A stretch of 64,000 nt of DNA from DASSTJ01 sp035707965 (GTDB lineage Bacteria > Actinomycetota > Actinomycetes > Actinomycetales > Angustibacteraceae): NCBI GenBank assembly GCA_035707965.1, contig DASSTJ010000065.1:14567-78566 (forward strand), read 5' to 3'. The notes under the pieces were generated by a model. It searched no databases. It was not told the DNA's origin and saw nothing but the letters and a program-made list of their open reading frames with translations. A program made the position numbers and the translations under genes. This document shows, in pieces, positions 1 through 8,026 of this stretch (positions are counted from its first letter, which is position 1; each line of letters begins with the position of its first letter).

Positions 1-34
1 GGCGGCGGCTGGGCGTCCCTCGCTCGCGCCACGG

Positions 35-1042
35 TCAGGCGACGGTGGCCGTGTCGCGCAGGTACAGGGCCAGGTCGAGCGCCTCGCCGGCGATCCGGGC
101 GGCCTCCAGCACGTCGGTCATCAGCAGCGGCAACGACCTCACGGTCGGCTGCCGAGCACCGCGTGACAGGGCCGCCACGGCGTCCTCGTCTCGTTCGTCG
201 ACGAGCCAGCCGTCCAAGAAGTCCGCGTACAGGCCCGCGACCGCGTCCGCGGTCGTCGCGACGCCGATCGCCGCCAGGCACGCGTCGGCGTGACCTCGGA
301 CCGGGCGGCCCGCCACGATCGGCGAGACACCCACGACCGGCGCCAGCGTGCCCCGCAGCGCCTCGCGGACGCCGGGCACGCCGAGGACGATGCCGATGCT
401 CACCACCGGGTTGCTGGGTGGCAGCAGCACCACGTCGGCCTCGCGGATCGCGTCCAGGACACCGGGCCCGGCCGTCGCGTGCTCCATGCCGGCCGCCACG
501 ATCTGCTCCGCGGGCACTGCTGCCTGCATCCGGACCCACCACTCCTGGAAGTGCACGGCACGTCGTCCCTGCTCGTCGTCGACGACGACGTGGGTCTCGA
601 CGGGGTCGTCGCTCATCGGCAGCAGGGTGACGTGGTGGTCGGCCAACCCCCATCGCTGGCACAGCACGTCCGTCACCGCCGACAGCGGCATGCCGAGGTT
701 CAGCAGCTGCGACCGGGCGATGTGCGTCGCCATGTCCTTGTCGCCGAGCCCGAACCACTGGGGCTGGGCGCCGTACGCCGCCAGCTCGGACTGCACCACG
801 TGCGACTCGTCGTCCCGACCCCACCCCTGCGACTCCTCGACGCCGCCGCCCAGGGTGTACATGAGCGTGTCGAGGTCGGGGCACACGCGCAGGCCGAAGA
901 GGGTGATGTCGTCTCCCGTGTTGCCGATGACGGTGACCTCCGCCTCGCGTCGGTCCGGGTCGGGGGAGTCGGCCAGATGGGTGACGAGCCCACGGAGGAA
1001 ACGGGCGCCTCCGACGCCACCGGCCACGGCGGTGATGCGCAT
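35..1042 (-). CDS. cofD: 2-phospho-L-lactate transferase CofD/FbiA (coenzyme F420 biosynthesis)
   Basis: This 335-residue protein has the CofD fold. It starts MRITAVAGGVGGARFLRGL, a glycine-rich nucleotide-binding loop, and has GDKDMATHIARSQ near residues 100-112 and the family signature PPSNPVVSIG near 208. In the family it transfers a phospholactyl group, or in actinobacteria a phosphoenolpyruvyl group, from the guanylyl-activated precursor to Fo, making F420-0 or its dehydro form. Length is normal. It is divergent from whiB, the arrangement of fbiA and whiB2 in mycobacteria. No FbiB/CofE gene is visible, but the 3' side lies outside the window. A CACACT hexamer sits seven bases before the ATG with no clear Shine-Dalgarno, so the mRNA may be leaderless. 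Confidence 0.93.
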   Translation of the reverse strand: MRITAVAGGVGGARFLRGLVTHLADSPDPDRREAEVTVIGNTGDDITLFGLRVCPDLDTLMYTLGGGVEESQGWGRDDESHVVQSELAAYGAQPQWFGLGDKDMATHIARSQLLNLGMPLSAVTDVLCQRWGLADHHVTLLPMSDDPVETHVVVDDEQGRRAVHFQEWWVRMQAAVPAEQIVAAGMEHATAGPGVLDAIREADVVLLPPSNPVVSIGIVLGVPGVREALRGTLAPVVGVSPIVAGRPVRGHADACLAAIGVATTADAVAGLYADFLDGWLVDERDEDAVAALSRGARQPTVRSLPLLMTDVLEAARIAGEALDLALYLRDTATVA

Positions 1043-1147
1043 GCTCCCGAGTGTGTCAGCACGGCTGGAGCGCCCGTGACGCAGGTCGGGAGGCCTCGTT
1101 CCCGCGCGGACGACGGGAGTCGGGTGGCCCAGATATCAGAGTTGGGC

Positions 1148-1176
1148 TTGACGTGGCGGGACGACACGCGTGTAAT
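1148..1176 (+). promoter_or_regulatory. Vegetative sigma promoter for whiB
   Basis: A TTGACG -35 (1148-1153) and a TGTAAT -10 (1171-1176) are separated by exactly 17 bases, and TGTAAT is a good -10 in this GC-rich setting. Transcription would start near 1183 and give an untranslated leader of about 55 bases before the whiB start at 1240. Confidence 0.72.
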
Positions 1177-1239
1177 TCCACCTATGTCACGCAGCGTCCG
1201 CGGAGGGTCGCGGTGGGCATCCAGGGTCGAGGAGGGGTC

Positions 1240-1599
1240 GTGCACGAGCTGAACGCGGTGTGGAACCCGACAGCCAGCGAGCCGGCAGCCGCGGACGACG
1301 TCCATGTGCTCTTCCCGGCGCGTGCCACCACGCCGTCGGCCGTGCCCGGCTTCGAGCTCGCCTACACCGGTGAGGACGAGGAGCTGTCCTGGCAGGAGCA
1401 AGCCCTGTGCGCCCAGACGGACCCGGAGGCGTTCTTCCCCGAGAAGGGCGGCTCGACCCGGGACGCCAAGAAGATCTGCGCCGTGTGCCCGGTGCGTGCC
1501 GAGTGCCTGGAGTACGCGCTCGCCCACGACGAGCGGTTCGGCATCTGGGGTGGTCTGTCCGAGCGTGAGCGCCGTCGACTGAAGAAGCAGGCGGGCTGA
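1240..1599 (+). CDS. whiB: WhiB-family iron-sulfur transcription factor (WhiB2/WhmD-like)
   Basis: The 119-residue product has the WhiB layout: a first cysteine in QALCAQTDPEAFF, then CAVCPVRAEC giving the other three cluster ligands, a GIWGG turn, and a basic tail (ERERRRLKKQAG). WhiB proteins bind an O2/NO-sensitive [4Fe-4S] cluster and usually pair with the principal sigma factor. WhiB2/WhmD controls septation and cell division in mycobacteria and actinomycetes; assignment to that subgroup rests on position beside cofD. The reading frame is open further upstream, but GTG 1240 has a purine-rich GAGGAGGGG eight bases away and gives a normal family length. Confidence 0.93.
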   Translation: MHELNAVWNPTASEPAAADDVHVLFPARATTPSAVPGFELAYTGEDEELSWQEQALCAQTDPEAFFPEKGGSTRDAKKICAVCPVRAECLEYALAHDERFGIWGGLSERERRRLKKQAG

Positions 1600-1605
1600 C
1601 GCCCT

Positions 1606-1627
1606 GGCGGCCGGGCTCCCGGCCGCC
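1606..1627 (+). terminator. GC hairpin after whiB
   Basis: GGCGGCCGGG pairs with CCCGGCCGCC around a 2-base loop, seven bases after the whiB stop codon. No T-run follows, as is common for actinobacterial terminators. It separates whiB from the glycosyltransferase gene. Confidence 0.6.
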
Positions 1628-1639
1628 GACCGAGCCACG

Positions 1640-4600
1640 ATGACCCTCAGCATCAGCGGCCCCCCGCACACCTCCCCGGGCCCCGGGAGTGGTGCCTCCA
1701 CCGACCCCACGGCAGTGACGACCTGGGTGACCGCGGTCGTGGTCGCCCACGACGGCCAGCCGTGGCTGGACCGGTGCCTGGACGCGGTGCTCTCCCAGGG
1801 CGCGAACGACGTCGTCGCCGTGGACACCGGATCGCGCGACCAGTCCGCAGCCCAGCTGCGCACGGCTCTCGGCGACGACCACGTCGTCGTCACCGACCGC
1901 CGCACCGGCTTCGGTGACGCCGCCCGGCAAGGGCTCGCGCTGGCGGCGGCCCGCACCCCGGAGGACGTGCCGCCGGAGGACCGATGGGTGTGGCTGCTCC
2001 ACGACGACTGCGCGCCGCAGCCCCGCGCGCTCGAGGCGCTCCTCGACACCGCCGCCCGGTCGCGCCACGTCGGGGTCGTCGGGCCCAAGCTCGTCGACTG
2101 GGACGATCCCGCGCGGCTGCTCGAGGTCGGCCTGACGGTCAACCGCAGCGGACGGCGGTGCACCCGCGTCGAGGGCGCCGAGCGGGACCAGGGGCAGCAC
2201 GACGACGTGACCGACGTCCTGGCCCTGGGGTCGGCCGGTCTGCTCGTCCGGGCGGACGTGTGGGAGGACCTGGGCGGGATGGACCCTGCCCTGCCCCTGC
2301 TGCGGGACGACATCGACCTGGGCTGGCGTGCCCACCTGGCCGGCTACCGCGTCGTGCTGGCGCCGCGTGCCCTCGTCGCCGACGCGCAGGCCGGGACTCG
2401 CGGCCTGCGCAGCGTCGACGCCGTCGGGGGCTCGGTCCAGCGCGTCGACCGCGTGCACGGCATGCGGGTCGCGCTGGCACGCGCGTCGGCGCTGGGGCTG
2501 CTGCCGCTGCTCTGCTGGACGCTGCTCACGGGGCTCGCGCGCAGCCTCGGGCTGCTCGCCGCCAAGGCGCCACGGCGCAGCCTGGACGAGCTGGTCGCCA
2601 CGGCCGTGGTCGTTTGCACCCCGTGGCGGTGGATGGGATCGCGGTGGCGCGGCCGAGGAACGATCCGCGTCCGCCGACGCGACATCGCGCAGCTGCTCGA
2701 GCCCCGGCTGGCCGGGGTCCGGCGTGCCGTCGACGCGGTGGGGGTGCTCGCCGCGGCACACGACGCGGACGACGTCGACGTCGCCGCCGAGCCCGGGCCC
2801 ACGTCCGACGAGGCCGACCTCGTCGTCGTCCCCCGACGACTGTGGATGCGCCGGGTGCTGACCCATCCGCTGACGGTCGTCGTGCTCGTCCTCGCGACTC
2901 TCACGGGCGTGGCGTGGCGCGACCTGCTCGGTCGCGCTCTGGGCCACCCGGCGCTCACCGGCGGCCAGCTCGGTCACGTGACCGGCCGTGCGTCGGACCT
3001 CTGGCACGCGGCGCTCGGCTCGTGGAGCGGCGCAGGTCTCGGCGCCGACGCCGTGACCTCTCCCGCCGGCGTCGTGCGCGCGGCTGCCGTCACCGTGCTG
3101 CAGCCGGTGGCCGGTGGGCACGCCGCCGGTGCCGCTGTGCTGCTGCTGCTCCTGCTGGCACCGGTGCTGGCGGCGGTCAGCGCCTACCTCGCGCTCACCG
3201 GCTTCGTGCGCTCGAGGTGGGTGCGGGCCTGGGCGGGCCTCGCGTGGGCGACGCTGCCGCTGGTGGCCACCGCGGTCGCCGGCGGCCGGCTGGGTGCCGT
3301 GGCGGCGCTCGTGCTGCTGCCGCTGGTCGTGGCCGCCTGTGCCCGGGCGCTCGCGCCGGGCTCTCGTGGATCGACCACCGCGGCGTTCGCCGGTGCTCTC
3401 GGTGCGACCCTGCTCGTGGCGGCGGCGCCGGCGCTGCTCGTCCCGCTGGCGCTGGGGGCCGTGGCCGGTGTGCTGGTCGGGCCGGGCAGTGCGCGGCTGC
3501 GTGCTGCGGTGCTGCTCGTCGTCCCCGTCGGTCTGCTCGGCCCGTGGCTCGGCGCGCTCCTCGACGACCCGCGACGCCTGCTGTCCGGTCCCGGCCTGCT
3601 GGCGGCCACCGACGTGCACCACGGTTCGTGGCTGACGACGGACGCCCTGGCGCCGTGGCAGCAGCTGCTCCGAACGCCGCACGGGGTGCCGGCGTGGGTC
3701 GCTGCTGCCGCGGTCGCGCCGCTGGCGCTGGCCGGTCTGGTCGCGCTGCTCCGCCGCGCGCCGCGCGGACGCGTGGTGCTCCTGCTCTGGCTGCTCGGCG
3801 CGGCCGGCCTCGCCGCGGCGGTCCTGGCGCCGTCCGTCGTCCTCACCGTCACCGACAGCGGTGGGCTCGGCCCGTGGGCGGGCACGCCGCTGCTCCTGGT
3901 GGGCCTCGCTCTCATCGGGTCGGCCGCGCTCGCCGTCGACGGTCTCGGCGACCGGCTGTCGGTGCACGGGTTCGGCTGGCGGCAGCTGCTGGTCGCACCG
4001 GTCGTCGCGCTCGCGGTGCTCGGGCCCGCCGTGTCGGCCGGCCTGTGGGCATGGCGAGGGGTCTCCGAGCCGCTTGCCGCGACGTCCGACACGCTGCCTG
4101 CCGTCGTCCGCGCCGCTGCCGAAGGTCCGGCCGGGGTGCGCACCCTCGTCCTGCAGCCCGACGCCACCGGCGCCCTCGCCTTTCGCCTGGACGGGGTGGA
4201 GCCCGGGCCCTGGACGCGTGACCTCCCGCTGGTGGACGCCTCCGCCCGCGGCGACGCCGAGGCCGACCCGGTCGGCGGTGTCGTCCGGCAGCTCGTGGAC
4301 GGCTCCGGCGCTGCCGCGACCGCCGACGGTCCGGTCACCCGGCTCGGACAGCTCGCCGTCGGGTTCGTCCTGCTCCGCGGGGACGTCCCGAAGGGAGTCG
4401 TCGCCCGGCTCGACTCCACGGCCGGGCTGGCCCGCATCGGAGCCCCGACGGGGTCGGTGCTGTGGCGGGTCGGCACCGGTGGCCTCGGTGCCGCCAGCGG
4501 TGCGCTTCCCGCGACCGACCAGGAGCGGCCCGCCCGGGTGCGGGTGGAGGCCACCAGTGGTGCGGTGCTCCAGACGATCCCCGTGAACGGGGCCCACGCC

Positions 4601-5167
4601 TCGGCCGCCGTGACGCTGCTGCACCTGGCCCCGGCTGGGTCGTCGGCGTCGTCAGACCGGCTGCTCGTGCTGTCCCAGCCCGCCTCCTCGCGGTGGCGGG
4701 CGACCCTGGACGGCGCGCCGCTGACCCGCGCCCAGCCCGAGCACGGCGCGTGGCGGCAGGCCTTCGTGCTCCCTGACCGTGGAGGTCGCCTCGTCGTCTC
4801 GTACGACCGGTCCGATCAGCACTGGTGGCAGGTCGGCCAGGGCGTGCTCGCCGCGCTCTGCCTGCTGCTCGCCCTCCCGGTGCGGCGGCCGTCCGCTCGG
4901 CACGATGCCGTGACGCCCCCGACGGGCGTCGGCCCGCAGGGGCCCGATGAGGGTGACGCCGAGTGCGCCGAGGTGACCGGCGACCCGACCGGCGGCGACC
5001 TCGACCCTCAGCCGGACGACGCGCCGGTGGACGTGCGGCCAGCTGAGCGCGCCGCCGCGGATCAGCGCGTCGACGTGCCCTCCCTCCAGCTGCGCACCGC
5101 CGTCGTCGACGACGCCGCTCTCGCGGCAGCCACCCGTCGGGTCCCACCCACCTCGGAGTCCGCATGA
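1640..5167 (+). CDS. Giant membrane glycosyltransferase, GT2 domain plus multipass C-terminal region
   Basis: The product is 1175 residues. Residues ~30-290 form a GT-A family 2 domain: VTAVVVAHDGQPWLDRCLDA at the start, an acidic metal/nucleotide site LLHDDCAPQP (~118-127) and the acceptor-side LLRDDIDLGWRAHLAGYRV (~220-238). A long region follows with about a dozen alanine/leucine/valine-rich membrane segments (~290-800), a soluble probably extracytoplasmic part (~820-1060), one more membrane segment, and an acidic cytoplasmic tail. It probably adds sugars to a lipid-linked envelope polysaccharide; donor and acceptor are unknown. It overlaps the next gene by ATGA, so the two are coupled. 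The ATG at 1640 lacks a Shine-Dalgarno, so the start could be internal. Confidence 0.85.
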   Translation: MTLSISGPPHTSPGPGSGASTDPTAVTTWVTAVVVAHDGQPWLDRCLDAVLSQGANDVVAVDTGSRDQSAAQLRTALGDDHVVVTDRRTGFGDAARQGLALAAARTPEDVPPEDRWVWLLHDDCAPQPRALEALLDTAARSRHVGVVGPKLVDWDDPARLLEVGLTVNRSGRRCTRVEGAERDQGQHDDVTDVLALGSAGLLVRADVWEDLGGMDPALPLLRDDIDLGWRAHLAGYRVVLAPRALVADAQAGTRGLRSVDAVGGSVQRVDRVHGMRVALARASALGLLPLLCWTLLTGLARSLGLLAAKAPRRSLDELVATAVVVCTPWRWMGSRWRGRGTIRVRRRDIAQLLEPRLAGVRRAVDAVGVLAAAHDADDVDVAAEPGPTSDEADLVVVPRRLWMRRVLTHPLTVVVLVLATLTGVAWRDLLGRALGHPALTGGQLGHVTGRASDLWHAALGSWSGAGLGADAVTSPAGVVRAAAVTVLQPVAGGHAAGAAVLLLLLLAPVLAAVSAYLALTGFVRSRWVRAWAGLAWATLPLVATAVAGGRLGAVAALVLLPLVVAACARALAPGSRGSTTAAFAGALGATLLVAAAPALLVPLALGAVAGVLVGPGSARLRAAVLLVVPVGLLGPWLGALLDDPRRLLSGPGLLAATDVHHGSWLTTDALAPWQQLLRTPHGVPAWVAAAAVAPLALAGLVALLRRAPRGRVVLLLWLLGAAGLAAAVLAPSVVLTVTDSGGLGPWAGTPLLLVGLALIGSAALAVDGLGDRLSVHGFGWRQLLVAPVVALAVLGPAVSAGLWAWRGVSEPLAATSDTLPAVVRAAAEGPAGVRTLVLQPDATGALAFRLDGVEPGPWTRDLPLVDASARGDAEADPVGGVVRQLVDGSGAAATADGPVTRLGQLAVGFVLLRGDVPKGVVARLDSTAGLARIGAPTGSVLWRVGTGGLGAASGALPATDQERPARVRVEATSGAVLQTIPVNGAHASAAVTLLHLAPAGSSASSDRLLVLSQPASSRWRATLDGAPLTRAQPEHGAWRQAFVLPDRGGRLVVSYDRSDQHWWQVGQGVLAALCLLLALPVRRPSARHDAVTPPTGVGPQGPDEGDAECAEVTGDPTGGDLDPQPDDAPVDVRPAERAAADQRVDVPSLQLRTAVVDDAALAAATRRVPPTSESA

Positions 5168-6642
5168 CTGCCCGCGCCGCGGCTGCCGGACGCCTGGCCG
5201 CCGTCCTCGTCGTCGGCGCCGGCCTGGTCCTCGGTGCCAGCCGCGTGCCGACGTCCGCACTGAACCTGTCGAGCGGCTCACCCCAGAAGCCGGTGTCGAC
5301 GCGCCCCGTCAGTGCGGCCGAGCTGGTGTGCCCGGGGCAGGAGACGCTCGGCGTGCCGGGCGACGTCAGCGGCACGGCCCCGGCACCCGCGGTCGTCAGC
5401 GCCGCCACCCCGCCGGCGGCGGTGGCCGGCAGCGATGCGGCGGGCGGCAAGCCGGTGCTCTCGGCGGCGACCGTGCCCGTGCAGGGCCACGAGGCCACGA
5501 CGGTGTTCGAGGCGCCGGCGACCAGCGGCTCCGTGACGACCGCCGCCGCAGCCTCGGTACGGGCGACCGGCAGCGCGGCCCGCGGGCTCGTCGCGGACCA
5601 GGTCACCTTCGTGGGCAGCGGCGACCTCCGCAGCCTGTCCGGCGCCGCCTGCACGCCACCCTCGACGGACGCCTGGCTCGTCGGCGGAGGAGGTGAGGAC
5701 GGCCGCCGGGGTCGCCTGGTGCTCACCAACGTGGCCGACAACCCGGTCGACGTGGCGCTGCACGTGCTGTCGGCGGACGGCCCGGTGGACTCGACGGCCG
5801 GCGCGGACGTCGCCGTGCCGGCGCACGCCCGCGTCACCGTGCTGCTCGGCGCGCTGGCCCCGTCCGTGACGTCACCCGTCGTCCACGTGACGACGACCGG
5901 CGGTGCGGTGGCGGCCACGCTGCACGACGCCCGGCTGCACGGCACGACCGCCTGGGGGACGGACGACGTCGCCGCCGGCACCGCGCCGTCCCGGACCGTC
6001 CTGGTGCCAGGCGTGGCCGTCGACGGCACGGCGTTCGTGCGTATCGCGGTGCCAGGCTCGGACGAGGCCGTCGCGCAGGTGCGGCTCCTGGGGCAGGACG
6101 GGCAGGTGGTGGCCCCCGAGAACGGCGTCGTCCGCGTGCCCGGCGGGTCGGTGCGCGACCTGGACCTCTCTACCCTGCCGGCCGGCACGTACGGCGTCGA
6201 GGTGACGGCGGACGTCCCGGTCGTGGCGGGGGCGATGGTGGAGCGCCGACGGGACGCCGACGGCGTGGCCGACATCGCGTGGCTGTCCTCCGCGCCGTCC
6301 CTCACCGGTGAGGAGCACGTGCTGGGGTTCGCGCCCGCCTCTGCCGGCAGTCAGGCCCTGACGGTCACCCTGGCCCTGACGGCGCCGACCCGTGACGCGT
6401 CCGTCGAGCTCGTCAGCGGCACGTCCCCACTGAGCACCGTGAGGGTCGCCACCGGCACCACGACCCTGGTCACCGTGCCGGCCGACCAGGCCACGTTCGT
6501 GCGCACGACGACCGGCTCCGGCCCCGTGGCGGCGGCACGGCTGCTCACGTCCGCCACGCCCGCGGGTGACCTGATCACCGCGTCGTCCCTGTGGCCGGCT
6601 CCCCTGGTGCAGCACCTCACCCGGCTGGCGCCGGCCTCCTGA
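5164..6642 (+). CDS. DUF5719-family secreted or membrane-anchored protein
   Basis: The product is 492 residues with an N-terminal hydrophobic segment after basic residues (RLAAVLVVGAGLVLGA), consistent with a signal peptide or anchor. The remainder is a threonine/valine/alanine-rich extracytoplasmic domain of repeated beta-strand character. This matches the actinobacterial DUF5719 family, which lies beside the giant GT2 gene in related genomes. No catalytic motif is evident. Its ATG overlaps the stop of the glycosyltransferase gene (ATGA), so a stoichiometric partnership in envelope polysaccharide assembly is a reasonable inference. Family placement is by composition and position. Confidence 0.75.
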   Translation: MTARAAAAGRLAAVLVVGAGLVLGASRVPTSALNLSSGSPQKPVSTRPVSAAELVCPGQETLGVPGDVSGTAPAPAVVSAATPPAAVAGSDAAGGKPVLSAATVPVQGHEATTVFEAPATSGSVTTAAAASVRATGSAARGLVADQVTFVGSGDLRSLSGAACTPPSTDAWLVGGGGEDGRRGRLVLTNVADNPVDVALHVLSADGPVDSTAGADVAVPAHARVTVLLGALAPSVTSPVVHVTTTGGAVAATLHDARLHGTTAWGTDDVAAGTAPSRTVLVPGVAVDGTAFVRIAVPGSDEAVAQVRLLGQDGQVVAPENGVVRVPGGSVRDLDLSTLPAGTYGVEVTADVPVVAGAMVERRRDADGVADIAWLSSAPSLTGEEHVLGFAPASAGSQALTVTLALTAPTRDASVELVSGTSPLSTVRVATGTTTLVTVPADQATFVRTTTGSGPVAAARLLTSATPAGDLITASSLWPAPLVQHLTRLAPAS

Positions 6643-6676
6643 CGACCGCACTCACCACGGCCGCACCGGCCCTGGG

Positions 6677-6682
6677 TAGCGT
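6677..6682 (+). promoter_or_regulatory. -10 element of a leaderless promoter (metallopeptidase-like gene)
   Basis: TAGCGT stands seven bases before ATG 6690 and there is no Shine-Dalgarno between. The transcript would begin at or next to the start codon. Confidence 0.55.
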
Positions 6683-6689
6683 GGTTCGC

Positions 6690-7103
6690 ATGTCGCCTCG
6701 CTCTCGCCGGGACCGCCGCGACCGCGGGGTGCGTGGCCCGCTGCTGCCGGGCAACCTTCCCGGGTACCGCACTCGCGGCGAGCAGTTCGACGACCTCGTC
6801 CTGGACGCCGTGGAGCGGCTGGACCGCCGCTGGTCGACGGAGCTGGCAGGCGTCGAGTTCGCCGTCGAGGACGTGCCGCCGAGCGACCCGGCGCCGTGGG
6901 AGCGCGGGGAGGTGCCGCTGGGCCGCCTGTTCCCGGCCGAGCCGCCGCTGCCGACCCGGATCGTGGTCTACCGGCGGCCGGTCGAGACCCGTGCGGACGA
7001 CGTCGACGACCTCGCGCACCTCGTGCACGACGTCGTCGTCGAGCAGGTGGCGCACCTGCTTGGCGTCGAGCCGCAGCAGGTCGATCCCCACCACGGGGAG
7101 TGA
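6690..7103 (+). CDS. Metallopeptidase-family (zincin-like) protein with degenerate metal site
   Basis: The 137-residue protein corresponds to the small zincin-like family encoded between whiB2 and manB in mycobacteria (Rv3259 type). Members elsewhere end in an HEIAHHFGI-like helix. Here the equivalent segment reads VVVEQVAHLLGVEPQQVDP, so the first His and the Glu of HExxH have become Glu and Gln and only the last His remains. Peptidase activity is therefore doubtful; a structural or regulatory role is more likely. The N-terminus is arginine-rich. ATG 6690 is chosen because a TAGCGT hexamer stands seven bases before it. The open frame extends further upstream, over the end of the DUF5719 gene. 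Confidence 0.75.
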   Translation: MSPRSRRDRRDRGVRGPLLPGNLPGYRTRGEQFDDLVLDAVERLDRRWSTELAGVEFAVEDVPPSDPAPWERGEVPLGRLFPAEPPLPTRIVVYRRPVETRADDVDDLAHLVHDVVVEQVAHLLGVEPQQVDPHHGE

Positions 7104-7141
7104 CTCCGGCGTGCCGTGCCGAGTGCAGGTGCCGGGCGGGG

Positions 7142-7147
7142 TAGCGT
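7142..7147 (+). promoter_or_regulatory. -10 element of a leaderless promoter (DUF3499 gene)
   Basis: TAGCGT occurs eight bases before GTG 7156, again with no Shine-Dalgarno. It fixes the DUF3499 start better than the upstream in-frame codons do. Confidence 0.5.
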
Positions 7148-7155
7148 CAGCCATC

Positions 7156-7509
7156 GTGAGTGCTGTCCGTCGCTGCACGCGCACCGCGTGCAGCCTGCCT
7201 GCGGTGGCGACGTTGACGTACGTCTACGCGGACTCCACCGCCGTCCTGGGACCGCTCGCCACCTACGCCGAGCCGCACTGCTACGACCTGTGCGCCGCGC
7301 ACGCCGAGCGCCTCACCGCTCCGCGGGGCTGGGAGGTCATGCGCCTCGCGACACCTGACGACTATCCCGGCCCCAGCGACGACGACCTGCTGGCGCTCGC
7401 CGACGCGGTGCGCGAGGCGGCGCGTCCCGTCCCGCGCCAGAGCGAAGCTCGCACCGTCGAGGTGGGCCGGCGCGGGCACCTGCGCGTCCTGCGCGACGAC
7501 TCCCGCTGA
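7156..7509 (+). CDS. DUF3499 family protein
   Basis: The 117-residue product begins with the DUF3499 signature: RRCTRTACSLPAVATLTYVY followed by ADSTAVLGPLA. It carries conserved cysteines at about residues 7, 12, 36 and 40 (CTRTAC and CYDLC), which could bind zinc. A His lies between them and others follow. This actinobacterial family is always near whiB2/manB, but its function is unknown. The start GTG follows a TAGCGT hexamer by eight bases. The C-terminal 40 residues are charged and look flexible. Confidence 0.88.
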   Translation: MSAVRRCTRTACSLPAVATLTYVYADSTAVLGPLATYAEPHCYDLCAAHAERLTAPRGWEVMRLATPDDYPGPSDDDLLALADAVREAARPVPRQSEARTVEVGRRGHLRVLRDDSR

Positions 7510-7596
7510 CCGAGCCCTCCTGCGAGCTCGTCGGGTGACGGGGATCACCCGGTCGGGTCGGTCGTGATGTCGGAGTTGTCGCGACACGCCGTCCGC

Positions 7597-7622
7597 TCAA
7601 GTATTCGGCGCCATCCGCCGAT
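7597..7622 (+). promoter_or_regulatory. Candidate WhiG/FliA-type (sigma-28) promoter
   Basis: CTCAAG (TCAA core 7597-7600) and GCCGAT (7617-7622) are separated by 16 bases. The consensus for sigma-28-type factors, including Streptomyces WhiG, is TAAA-N15/16-GCCGATAA. The -10 half is an exact match over six bases. It lies about 94 bases before the small zinc ribbon gene at 7716, and no vegetative promoter is obvious there. No flagellar or sporulation gene is in the window to corroborate it. Confidence 0.45.
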
Positions 7623-7715
7623 GGATGCCCTGTCGCTCCGGCGGCTCATCCTTCGCTCTTCTTCCTGCCCTCCTCCGACCGACTGCTCGGTCATCCGTTC
7701 GGAAGGTACGTCCCC

Positions 7716-7961
7716 ATGGCTCGCTCTGCCACGCTGTCGCGCCCGTCGCTGCCCCTCGGCTCCTTGACCCAGCGCGGTGCCCGCGCCGCCTCCTGCACGA
7801 GCTGCTCGTCGGAGCGCGTGACCCAGCTGTCCATGAACCTCACGGACGGGACCCCGGTCGACTTCGTCTCCTGCCACGTCTGCGCCCACCGTTCGTGGTG
7901 GCACGAGGACGTGGAGCTCACCGTGACGGACGTGCTCGCGCGCGCACGCAAGCCTCGCTGA
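7716..7961 (+). CDS. Small zinc-ribbon-like protein
   Basis: This 81-residue protein has two cysteine pairs, ASCTSCSSERVTQLSM and SCHVCAHRSWW, spaced about 27 residues apart. That is the arrangement of a treble-clef or rubredoxin-like zinc ribbon. A basic tail follows (VLARARKPR). Similar small proteins stand between DUF3499 and phosphomannomutase genes in other actinobacteria, with no known role; nucleic-acid or protein binding is the usual expectation for a lone ribbon. ATG 7716 has GGAAGG nine bases upstream. A candidate WhiG/FliA-type promoter lies about 94 bases upstream. Confidence 0.75.
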   Translation: MARSATLSRPSLPLGSLTQRGARAASCTSCSSERVTQLSMNLTDGTPVDFVSCHVCAHRSWWHEDVELTVTDVLARARKPR

Positions 7962-8014
7962 CCGGCGGGGCGGCGGCGCTCAACCGCGGCAGTCGGCCCG
8001 AGGGTCGTCGCCGG

Positions 8015-8020
8015 TACTGT
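8015..8020 (+). promoter_or_regulatory. -10 element of a leaderless promoter (manB)
   Basis: TACTGT lies six bases before GTG 8027, the most likely manB start. No Shine-Dalgarno intervenes. Confidence 0.5.
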
Positions 8021-8026
8021 GACCGG

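Noticed and set aside
1187..4624. An uninterrupted minus-strand frame of over 1100 codons antisense to the glycosyltransferase
   Set aside because: It is an Arg/Gly/Pro-rich translation of the wrong strand of a GC-rich gene, with no motif. The plus-strand frame has clear GT2 and membrane features.
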